Source: a virus
Length of the DNA stretch: 27,317 bases
Reading direction: 5' to 3' (one strand)
Virus record (IMG/VR): IMGVR_UViG_3300025122_000120
Location: 1-27,317 of that record
Below are positions 22,842 to 27,317 of the stretch, piece by piece. Position 1 is the first letter of the stretch, and the number at the start of each line of letters is the position of its first letter. A program made the position numbers and the translations under genes. The notes beneath the pieces were generated by a model that ran no database searches, was not told where the DNA came from, and worked only from the letters and a program-made list of their open reading frames with translations.

Positions 22842-23075
22842 CTAAAAGGGGATTGACTCGTCGTCAGTTGGGGTGGTGGGTTTTGGGGTGACTGGTGGGC
22901 ACTCGATGTTATCAATAACGCCCGCGATGGCGATGCGCGCCATGGCTAGGCACAGGGCCGCTTCTTTCAGCAGCGGCAGCAACTCTTGCCCCGCAACGTG
23001 GCGGCCAAAGCTCTCGCCCTGGTCAAAGGCCTGGGTGTCGGGGAACTTGTCGAGGTTGTTCTTGATGGCGCTCAT
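22842..23075 (-). CDS. Small protein with SSB-like C-terminal tip, 77 aa
   Basis: Unknown function. The N-terminal 58 residues are helical, with one hydrophobic stretch (LLPLLKEAALCLAMARIAIA). They are followed by a flexible Pro/Thr linker (CPPVTPKPTTPT) and the acidic tip DDESIPF, nearly identical in style to the DDDIPF tip by which SSB binds its partners. No OB fold is present. It is the first gene after the sigma70-like promoter and heads the replication block, so binding the host SSB-interacting proteins is a reasonable idea. The ribosome binding site is GGAGAG within the GGAGAGCTAG leader motif. Confidence 0.65.
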   Translation of the reverse strand: MSAIKNNLDKFPDTQAFDQGESFGRHVAGQELLPLLKEAALCLAMARIAIAGVIDNIECPPVTPKPTTPTDDESIPF

Positions 23076-23109
23076 CTAGCTCTCCGGGTTCGAGTCAATG
23101 GGTAGGGCG

Positions 23110-23138
23110 TCTCTAGCATGCGGCGACGGCGTTGTCAA
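23110..23138 (-). promoter_or_regulatory. Sigma70-like promoter of the leftward replication block
   Basis: Read on the minus strand: TTGACA (23138-23133), a 17-nt spacer ending TGC, and TAGAGA (23115-23110). The -35 box is perfect, the spacer is optimal, and the TGC gives an extended -10, offsetting a weak -10 (3 of 6). Expected transcription starts near 23103, about 28 nt before the 77-aa gene. It lies in the 77-nt gap after the zinc-binding candidate gene. Confidence 0.5.
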
Positions 23139-23152
23139 CCGTTGCGTAGCGT

Positions 23153-23413
23153 TCACTCCTCGTCGGGGTGTGTGTCGGCCCGGCCTGACTCGACGCAGCC
23201 AGGGCAGGCAAAGGCCTTCCCCTCGGCGTCTGTGTGGGGACACGTCACAACGTGACGGGTCTTGTTGAGCCTGTCGGGCTGCGGGGTGGCGTCGGGCGGC
23301 ATCGAGTCGGCGCAGCCCGGGAGCGCCCAGGCCTCCCCGCACCACGCACAGGCGTCCCAGTCGACGCCCTGCGCGGCGCTGTCGTCATGCGGCAGGCGGT
23401 CAAGCCATGTCAT
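23153..23413 (-). CDS. Putative zinc-binding small protein, 86 aa
   Basis: Two cysteine-rich sites stand out: CAWCGEAWALPGC near the N-terminus, and VVTCPHTDAEGKAFACPGC in the C-terminal third. Together they make two CxxC knuckles with extra Cys/His, consistent with a zinc ribbon or zinc-finger domain. The middle is Pro/Asp-rich (DSMPPDATPQPDRLN). The ATG at 23413 (MTWLDRLPH) has GGAGG about 9 nt upstream; the frame is open farther upstream, but that start is not supported. No family recognised. It is the last gene of the accessory set before the promoter at 23.1 kb. Confidence 0.6.
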   Translation of the reverse strand: MTWLDRLPHDDSAAQGVDWDACAWCGEAWALPGCADSMPPDATPQPDRLNKTRHVVTCPHTDAEGKAFACPGCVESGRADTHPDEE

Positions 23414-23417
23414 GCCT

Positions 23418-23738
23418 CTATCCCTCCTCGGCTTTGGCGATTGCGTCGTAGCAGGCGGCCTGAGCGCCCAGCGCAGGCGCTGAGCCAAGGCGGGCGCGGA
23501 CGCCCGCGTTGAGTTTGCAGTGCCGGAGGTCCTCGAACACTCGCGCCGCCCGTTTCAGCGCCGCCAGCAGGTCAGGCGCTGCGGCGATGAGGCGGGCGTC
23601 TGCGGCTTGCGCGGGCTGGTCTCGCAGGTCGCAGACCGTGCCGCTCTGGGCCACAACGTGTCGGTTGTCGTGCAAGGGGTGGCGTCCGGCCTTCTCGGCG
23701 TCCGCTTCGATTGTCCAGGGTCCTGGTGTGTGCTTCAT
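23418..23738 (-). CDS. HTPGPW-family phage protein, 106 aa
   Basis: This belongs to a widespread family of small phage and prophage proteins of unknown function that start M-x-HTPGPW and carry ARLIAAAPDLLAAL. Both marks are here: MKHTPGPWTIEADAEKAG at the N-terminus and ADARLIAAAPDLLAALKRA at about residues 47-66. In between are short strands including HVVAQSGTVCDL. The C-terminal helix ends AIAKAEEG. The gene lies behind a repeated leader (copy A1) and its stop lies 4 nt from the next start. Confidence 0.75.
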   Translation of the reverse strand: MKHTPGPWTIEADAEKAGRHPLHDNRHVVAQSGTVCDLRDQPAQAADARLIAAAPDLLAALKRAARVFEDLRHCKLNAGVRARLGSAPALGAQAACYDAIAKAEEG

Positions 23739-23777
23739 GGTTCTAGCTCTCCGGTCATGGGTTGGGTGAATGGTGCG
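23736..23777 (-). repeat. Repeated gene leader A, copy 1
   Basis: This 42-bp stretch, from the start codon of the HTPGPW gene backwards, is identical to 24138-24179 and shares its first 29 bp with 24914-24942. It contains the ribosome binding site GGAGAG followed by CTAGAACC and the ATG. It also holds an upstream ATG giving a 7-codon frame (MTGELEP) whose TGA overlaps the gene start in copies 1 and 3. Confidence 0.9.
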
Positions 23778-23780
23778 GGC

Positions 23781-24140
23781 CTACGGCCCGACCGGCACGC
23801 GAACTAGGCGCCAATACCCGCCCAGTTCGTCCAGGCCGTCGTTGAATGGTGTACCGTCCGCATCGTAGGCTCGACGCCCCCAGAGGGCCACCACCGAGGC
23901 CCCTTGGAGCCTGTAGAGTGTGCCGGGCGACATAGCGTCGTGTTTCGGTGGCAAGTCGAGTGTCTCGAACCGGCTCCAGCCGACCACCGCACCTGATTCT
24001 ATCCATTCGTGCCGTGGAATCGCCTCCACATGCTCGCATGCTGCGGCCTCTGTTTTGAACAGGAGGACGCCACCAAGTCCGTCGTGAACGCCACAGGGGA
24101 CTAGGTCGCACTGGGATTCAAGCGTAAAAATGTAGTCCAT
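23781..24140 (-). CDS. Unknown accessory protein, 119 aa
   Basis: Not recognised. It begins MDYIFTLESQCDLVPCGVHD, has strands around GGVLLFKTEAAACEHV, a Trp-rich middle (WIESGAVVGWSRFETLDLP), and ends LDELGGYWRLVRVPVGP. It is mixed alpha/beta with no signal peptide or membrane segment. The start at 24140 is fixed by leader repeat A copy 2 (GGAGAG about 10 nt upstream); the open frame beyond it is not supported. It is one of the accessory cassette genes. Confidence 0.55.
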   Translation of the reverse strand: MDYIFTLESQCDLVPCGVHDGLGGVLLFKTEAAACEHVEAIPRHEWIESGAVVGWSRFETLDLPPKHDAMSPGTLYRLQGASVVALWGRRAYDADGTPFNDGLDELGGYWRLVRVPVGP

Positions 24141-24179
24141 GGTTCTAGCTCTCCGGTCATGGGTTGGGTGAATGGTGCG
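24138..24179 (-). repeat. Repeated gene leader A, copy 2
   Basis: Identical over 42 bp to 23736-23777. It carries the start codon and ribosome binding site of the 119-aa gene. The 7-codon upstream frame seen in copies 1 and 3 does not close at the start codon here but runs on into the gene. Confidence 0.9.
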
Positions 24180-24222
24180 AGGTGCTCGCGCTTCCCCCGT
24201 TTCCCGTCTCAGCCTTTTGGGC

Positions 24223-24378
24223 TCAGGTCCACGGTTTGTCCTCTCGACACCAGCCCTTGCGGGGTGTCCCCAGTCCCCACACATCCGTCGCCAACGGGTC
24301 GACGTGTGGGGTGGCGTCTGGGTTAGATGTCAATCGGGCGCAAACTAACGCTGCCTCGCCAGCGAGCCATCCAGCCAC
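24223..24378 (-). CDS. Possible small protein in the 24.1-24.5 kb gap, 51 aa
   Basis: The 320-nt gap between the 119-aa and 151-aa genes has no large frame on the minus strand. This 51-aa candidate starts at GTG with AAAAGGG 4-5 nt upstream, is preceded in frame by TAA, and encodes AGWLAGEAALVCARLTSNPD, then ATPHVDPLATDVWGLGTPRK and GWCREDKPWT. A competing 34-aa frame (GTG 24427 to TAA 24323, MRHSPAIAACLAVKGPRGWM) overlaps it. Only one is likely to be real, and both could be remains of a decayed gene. Confidence 0.35.
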   Translation of the reverse strand: MAGWLAGEAALVCARLTSNPDATPHVDPLATDVWGLGTPRKGWCREDKPWT

Positions 24379-24460
24379 GGGGCCCTTTTACCGCCAAGCA
24401 AGCGGCTATCGCCGGGGAGTGCCTCACCCCGCGCGGCAGGTGCTTATCCCCGCCTATCCG

Positions 24461-24916
24461 TTATCGCGCCAGGGCATGCACAGACCAGAAGGCCCGTGCG
24501 TGGTCCACCTCCTCGGCGGACACCTTGCCCTGCGCGTTTTTTCGTTCCGCATCCCATGGTTCCATCGGAGATGGCGCGGGCGCTCGCGAGCCATAAGCGG
24601 TGAAGCACACGCCGCCCCTGATGCCTATTACTACCATGTTGCGGGCGGGGCGGTGCGGCCTGTCGATAAGCCGAGACGGTCCGGCGCGGTTGCCTCGTGT
24701 TTCCAGCGTGACGCCCTGGTTGGCGACCGGGCCATCACCCGCCGCAGGCCCGTACAGGGCGCATGGCAGCGGGTCGAGGTGCGCGGGCAGCGGCACCACC
24801 ACCAGCACAAAACTACCGTCTGGCAGGCTCGCTATGCCCGGCTCCGTCTGGAGTAGGTCAACGTGTCCGGGCGTCAGCCCGTGGTCATCGTGCGCAATGT
24901 GTGAGAAGTTTGTCAT
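24461..24916 (-). CDS. Unknown accessory protein, 151 aa
   Basis: Not recognised. It begins MTNFSHIAHDDHGLTPGHVD and contains a strand SFVLVVVPLPAHLDP, a Pro/Gly/Arg-rich middle, another strand NMVVIGIRGGVCFTAYGS, and a charged C-terminal helix (GKVSAEEVDHARAFWSVHAL). It is soluble, with no catalytic motif. The start at 24916 is set by leader repeat A copy 3. After its TAA come the small competing frames at 24.2-24.4 kb. Confidence 0.55.
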   Translation of the reverse strand: MTNFSHIAHDDHGLTPGHVDLLQTEPGIASLPDGSFVLVVVPLPAHLDPLPCALYGPAAGDGPVANQGVTLETRGNRAGPSRLIDRPHRPARNMVVIGIRGGVCFTAYGSRAPAPSPMEPWDAERKNAQGKVSAEEVDHARAFWSVHALAR

Positions 24917-24942
24917 GGTTCTAGCTCTCCGGTCATGGGTTG
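24914..24942 (-). repeat. Repeated gene leader A, copy 3
   Basis: The first 29 bp match copies 1 and 2 exactly, then the sequence diverges. It contains the start codon and ribosome binding site of the 151-aa gene, plus the short MTGELEP upstream frame ending in TGA over the start codon. The downstream end reaches the stop of the GP88-like gene. Confidence 0.85.
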
Positions 24943-24948
24943 TGGGTT

Positions 24949-25689
24949 CTAGTGCTGTTTCAGGTGTACGTGCGTCTGGCCCTTGTCAAAGCAGCCACCC
25001 TTGCCGCAACGCTTGGCGCAGGCTCCCTTGTCATGCTCCCAAGTCTTCGCGCACAGGTGGCGAGGCTCGCCCGTCAAGGTCTCGAAGGCCTCATCGTCGC
25101 CGAAGAACATGGTCGACCATCCCTCAGCGTCGAGACTGGCCTGCTCTTCGCGCGTTGTGGTCACGTCTGTAGATGCCTGGATTCTGAGGTTCGGGCAACG
25201 CTTCCACAGGGCCACGATAAGCGGTCGCATGATGCGACTGCGCCATGCCCTGGTAGGAATCCAAAACTTGCGCTTTGGATTGGCGTTGGCGGTGTCCTCG
25301 ATGCGTCGCACGTCTGTAGGGTCCCGGAAGGCTTCACCGCGTGACATGTAGCGCACACGCTCGGTCTGGCGCGTGCGCTTCCGGTCGAGCGTATCGCTCA
25401 GGGCTGCGCCCGTTAGGGCCTGCCATGACTGCTCGTTGCGCACGTCGCGGGCGTTCATATCGCGTTGATACATCCCGTAAAACTTGAGGTTGAAGCAACC
25501 GTCACAAGCTGACGTTCTCCATAGACACGAACCCTTAGCAGCCACGCGCCCGTTGTCGTCGCGAATGGTGAATATAGGCCGGTCGATTGCGAACATTCCA
25601 AGGTCTTTGCACCAGCGGTGCTCTACTGTGGCGAAGCCTGTGCCCTTTGAGAAGCACGTCTTGTCGTCGATGACGGTTAAGTCTTTCAT
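24949..25689 (-). CDS. GP88-like cysteine-rich phage protein, 246 aa
   Basis: It resembles the phage gene product 88 family (known from mycobacteriophages and others), whose function is unknown. The typical order is present: a Cys-rich CLWRTSACDGCFNLKFYGMY (residues 55-74) followed by 'NARDVRNEQSW', the signature FWIPTRAWRSRIMRPLIVAL (142-161), then CPNLRIQASTDV, and a C-terminal cluster C-AKTWEHDKGA-C-AKR-C-GKGG-C (213-233). The Cys spacing suggests a metal or iron-sulfur site, but no binding partner is shown. The ATG at 25689 has GGGAG about 9-10 nt upstream. The next gene upstream lies 48 nt away across a G-rich repeat. Confidence 0.7.
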   Translation of the reverse strand: MKDLTVIDDKTCFSKGTGFATVEHRWCKDLGMFAIDRPIFTIRDDNGRVAAKGSCLWRTSACDGCFNLKFYGMYQRDMNARDVRNEQSWQALTGAALSDTLDRKRTRQTERVRYMSRGEAFRDPTDVRRIEDTANANPKRKFWIPTRAWRSRIMRPLIVALWKRCPNLRIQASTDVTTTREEQASLDAEGWSTMFFGDDEAFETLTGEPRHLCAKTWEHDKGACAKRCGKGGCFDKGQTHVHLKQH

Positions 25690-25710
25690 GGGGTAGCGAC
25701 TCCCGTTGTT

Positions 25711-25732
25711 GGGTTGTTGGGTTGGGTTGGGG
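25711..25732 (+). repeat. Four-tract G-quadruplex motif
   Basis: On the + strand four G tracts (GGG, GGG, GGG, GGGG) are separated by TTGTT, TT and TT, a textbook intramolecular G-quadruplex pattern in telomere-like TTGGG units. It lies in the 48-nt gap between the 53-aa gene and the GP88-like gene. Because those genes are read leftward, the G strand is the template strand here. Confidence 0.75.
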
Positions 25733-25736
25733 TTTG

Positions 25737-25898
25737 CTACTCGTTCGTCAGGTCGTCTCCCTCCTCGTCACGGTCGCTGGGCTGCGTCTCCGGCGCGGGC
25801 CATCCGTCACGAGACGCTGCCCTGATTTTTAGCGAAAGCCCGTGTAGGGCAATCAATGAAAGGTCGTCTAGGTTGTTGGGAAAGTCTTCGCCTGCCAT
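25737..25898 (-). CDS. Unknown small acidic protein, 53 aa
   Basis: The start is ATG 25898 (MAGEDFPNNLDDLSLIALHG) with GGAGAG 6 nt upstream; the longer frame to 25955 lacks a good site. The N-terminal half is helical and hydrophobic (DLSLIALHGLSLKIRAA), the C-terminal half acidic and disordered (SDRDEEGDDLTNE). Nothing identifies a function. The leader contains TTGACA at 25950-25955 but no acceptable -10, so a promoter is not claimed. Confidence 0.5.
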   Translation of the reverse strand: MAGEDFPNNLDDLSLIALHGLSLKIRAASRDGWPAPETQPSDRDEEGDDLTNE

Positions 25899-25983
25899 CG
25901 TTCTCTCCGGGTCATTGGGTGAGGCCACCTTGCCAGCGGCTGTCTGTGTTGTCAAGTGTTGGGTTGTGTTGTGCTGGGTTGGG

Positions 25984-26247
25984 TTAGGAGCCCTCCGCGC
26001 AGCGGTAGGCGTGCGCGATTTTTGCCACTGTTGCCTTCACTGCGCGGAGCGACTCGACGGCCTGGGCAATCTCGCCCATCAGCGCGAAATCGGCGTGCTG
26101 GGCACTCTCCGTGTCGTAGCGCACCTCGCCAAGTGCGCCGTGCATTGTCCACAGCTCAGCCTGTAATTCTCGGTGCGCTCGACCGAGCATCCCGGCGACG
26201 GTGTCGAAGGCCTCGCACTTGTTCTTTGTCTCGGTGGTGTTATCCAT
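25984..26247 (-). CDS. Unknown helical accessory protein, 87 aa
   Basis: The start at 26247 (MDNTTETKNKCEAFDTVAGM) is set by AGGAG 9 nt upstream inside leader repeat B copy 1. The protein is a continuous amphipathic helix or two-helix hairpin (AHRELQAELWTMHGALGEVR, then VESLRAVKATVAKIAHAYRC). It has no motif of known function. The 85-nt gap after its TAA (25899-25983) is T/G-rich and holds further GGGTT repeats. Confidence 0.6.
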   Translation of the reverse strand: MDNTTETKNKCEAFDTVAGMLGRAHRELQAELWTMHGALGEVRYDTESAQHADFALMGEIAQAVESLRAVKATVAKIAHAYRCAEGS

Positions 26248-26286
26248 CGTTTCTAGCTCCTGTCTCGTTGTGGGTTGTTGGGTTAG
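26245..26286 (-). repeat. Repeated gene leader B, copy 1
   Basis: Shares 31 bp exactly with copy 2 (26256-26286 against 26633-26663) and 32 bp with copy 3 (26245-26276 against 26861-26892). It runs from the TAA of the upstream gene to the ATG of the downstream gene and contains AGGAG-CTAGAAACG-ATG. The GAG-CTAGAA core is also in leader A. Confidence 0.9.
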
Positions 26287-26624
26287 TCTTCGAGCAAGTC
26301 GCGGACACCATCGGCCCACCGTTCGAGGTCCTCTACGGCCTGCCACGCGGAGGCTATCTCCCGGTCCATTTTGTCGGCGTCGTCGTTCGAGCCCTCCGCC
26401 TCTTCCGGCAGGCCACCCTCCCAGGCGCGGACCGTCTCTTCCAGGATAGCCTCCGCCTCGCACACTAGCTCGGGAGTCGCCTCCCAACTGGACTGGAGGC
26501 GATACAGCGGGCACCACTGCCCGCCGTGAAAGTCCCGGCAAGCGTCAGCAATCGCGCCCGTGTCCTCTAGTGCAAACTTGAATCCGTTTGGGTAAACGAA
26601 GGCCCGGCAATCGTCGCGTGTCAT
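26283..26624 (-). CDS. Unknown accessory protein, 113 aa
   Basis: Not recognised. It begins MTRDDCRAFVYPNGFKFALE, has an aromatic, Cys-containing middle (FHGGQWCPLYRLQSSW), then a long acidic helix (VCEAEAILEETVRAWEGGLP, DADKMDREIASAWQAVEDLE). Strongly acidic overall. The ATG at 26624 lies in leader B copy 2, whose motif here is AGGAGCGAGAGACT-ATG, slightly altered from copies 1 and 3. Its TAA begins leader B copy 1. Confidence 0.6.
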   Translation of the reverse strand: MTRDDCRAFVYPNGFKFALEDTGAIADACRDFHGGQWCPLYRLQSSWEATPELVCEAEAILEETVRAWEGGLPEEAEGSNDDADKMDREIASAWQAVEDLERWADGVRDLLED

Positions 26625-26663
26625 AGTCTCTCGCTCCTGTCTCGTTGTGGGTTGTTGGGTTAG
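26622..26663 (-). repeat. Repeated gene leader B, copy 2
   Basis: 31 bp (26633-26663) identical to copy 1, with a few changes in the 10 bp next to the start codon. The TAA of the upstream 67-aa gene lies at its far end. The part rich in AACCC and AAC on the minus strand repeats the GGGTT composition seen elsewhere in this region. Confidence 0.85.
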
Positions 26664-26863
26664 TCAGAGGGACTCAGGGCACTGTACAGCTCGATCAGGT
26701 CCGGCAATATCACTTCACTCAGCGTTTTTTGCACTTCGCGCTGCTCTCCGAGCCCCAAGGTTTCGTTGAGGCGCTCGATCACTCGCCGCAGAATCAGCTC
26801 CCCGTCGTGGTTGGGGTTTGTGCAATTCTGGCGTCGGACCTTCACCCTGATACGCTCGCTCAT
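26660..26863 (-). CDS. Unknown accessory protein, 67 aa
   Basis: The start is ATG 26863 (MSERIRVKVRRQNCTNPNHD), set by AGGAG in leader B copy 3. The basic N-terminal strand is followed by a helix-rich part (GELILRRVIERLNETLGLGE, QREVQKTLSEVILPDLIELY). One Cys-x5-His pair (CTNPNH) alone is not a zinc site. No family recognised. It is the first gene of the leftward set visible here, so a promoter would lie in the 26.9-27.3 kb stretch. Confidence 0.55.
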   Translation of the reverse strand: MSERIRVKVRRQNCTNPNHDGELILRRVIERLNETLGLGEQREVQKTLSEVILPDLIELYSALSPSD

Positions 26864-26892
26864 CGTTTCTAGCTCCTGTCTCGTTGTGGGTT
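26861..26892 (-). repeat. Repeated gene leader B, copy 3
   Basis: 32 bp identical to leader B copy 1, including AGGAG, CTAGAAACG and the ATG. Beyond it the sequence diverges into the gene-free end region, so the repeat boundary here marks the upstream end of the cassette series. Confidence 0.85.
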
Positions 26893-27317
26893 TCACGCAC
26901 TCAAACGAGTCAACCGAGCAGGTCAGCGCGCTACCGCGTGGGCATTGCTGACAGTCGGTTGGCTGGTTTGAACCCGCGAAGGGTTCAGCGCTACTGGGCG
27001 ACGGCTTTCTTTTCAGTGCTCGGCGCCTGTAGCTAGCCGCCAGCGTGACCTTTCGTCACACCACGGCTCCGCCCGTCTGTCGACACGTACCACCCTTGCC
27101 GGGGGCGCTCTCACTACGTGTCAGGGCTTTGCGGGAATGGCCCACCGCTGGGCTTTATCTGTTAGCAGCCCGTAAGGCCGTGAAGGCCGTTGGGTTTCGG
27201 GCTGAACAGTGCACAAGCGGTGTTGCTGGTGTCCCTGTGATGGGGCCGCGCGGTCCCCTGCGAACCGGTTTGCGCGTTCAGGGTGCTACCCTGGTCCTCC
27301 AGTTGTGTTAATGGGTT
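26893..27317. other. Gene-free region with several hairpins (possible control or origin region)
   Basis: No frame on either strand has both a start and a ribosome binding site; the longest, on the + strand (27045-27311), reads like an off-frame product. It holds several short hairpins: 26969-26987 (listed separately), GTGAC-CTTTC-GTCAC at 27045-27059, a bulged GC hairpin at 27242-27258, and CAGGGT-GCT-ACCCTG at 27279-27293. A tandem AAGGCCGT-GAAGGCCGT is also present. No clear -10/-35 pair was found on the minus strand. Confidence 0.5.
26969..26987. promoter_or_regulatory. 7-bp hairpin
   Basis: TGAACCC and GGGTTCA pair across a 5-nt loop (GCGAA on the + strand). In the + direction a T-rich run (CTTTCTTTT) comes 20 nt later, too far for a classical terminator. 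Because the T-arm-like sequence is not followed by a matching stem, it is not part of a tRNA. Confidence 0.5.

Noticed and set aside
785-23420. Reassignment of TAG to a sense codon across the phage
   Set aside because: Several genes flow in frame through TAG, but the transglycosylase TAG (18937) would then run antisense across the whole spanin-like gene. SSB and the 77-aa protein both need a free acidic tip right before TAG, and the giant protein has a family-like N-terminus after one.
25950-25955. Second promoter with TTGACA before the 53-aa gene
   Set aside because: No acceptable -10 at 16 to 18 nt.
26940-27010. tRNA gene (sequence GGTTTGAACCC looks like a T-arm)
   Set aside because: The arms form a simple 7-bp hairpin and there is no acceptor, D or anticodon stem around it.
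27045-27311. 88-aa frame on the + strand at the window end
   Set aside because: No ribosome binding site and off-frame-like composition.

Overview
The window is a contiguous piece of a GC-rich, tailed, double-stranded DNA phage genome. It is most likely podovirus-like (short-tailed) with a Gram-negative host. The evidence is a portal, adaptor and nozzle-type tail set read in a row, three large putative internal virion (ejection) proteins, and a lysis cassette with a lipoprotein, a two-TM holin candidate and a TM plus coiled-coil spanin-like protein. No integrase, repressor, tRNA, insertion sequence or CRISPR array was seen. No sequence database was searched; family names come from recognition of motifs.

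The + strand, positions 1 to about 18.97 kb, is the late region. In order it holds the 3' end of an unknown gene, a Pro-rich protein, the portal, a head-tail adaptor candidate, a 976-aa nozzle/stabilisation-type protein, a small beta-helix-like protein, and two structural proteins whose N-termini look alike. Three Ala-rich internal virion candidates follow (292, about 501 and 1630 aa), then endolysin, lipoprotein, an 82-aa protein, holin candidate and spanin-like protein. Most junctions overlap by 1 to 8 nt (ATGA, TGATG, TAATG), so this looks like one translationally coupled operon. No major capsid protein was recognised here.

The - strand, about 26.86 down to 18.94 kb, is a convergent early/replication region. 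From its upstream end it holds a string of small accessory genes behind near-identical repeated leaders, a Cys-rich GP88-like protein, an HTPGPW-family protein, and a putative zinc-binding protein. A good sigma70-like promoter at 23.1 kb precedes a tightly overlapping block: a 77-aa protein with an SSB-like tip, an unknown, a Gp157-like protein, three small proteins, an ERF-family annealing protein, an RHH-like protein, SSB, and last an exported lytic transglycosylase. The end at 26.9-27.3 kb has no convincing gene and carries several hairpins.

The most interesting signals are possible recoding and coupling events. The spanin-like gene has a UGA-C stop followed in frame by 18 coding-like codons. 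The SSB amber codon is followed in frame by 29 coding-like codons ending in TAATG on the transglycosylase start, and a 13-bp-stem hairpin there covers the transglycosylase ribosome binding site. A zinc-ribbon-like peptide sits in the -1 frame after the RHH gene with no start codon of its own. A small ORF at 10.76 kb has an amber at codon 6. All of these are inferences from sequence.
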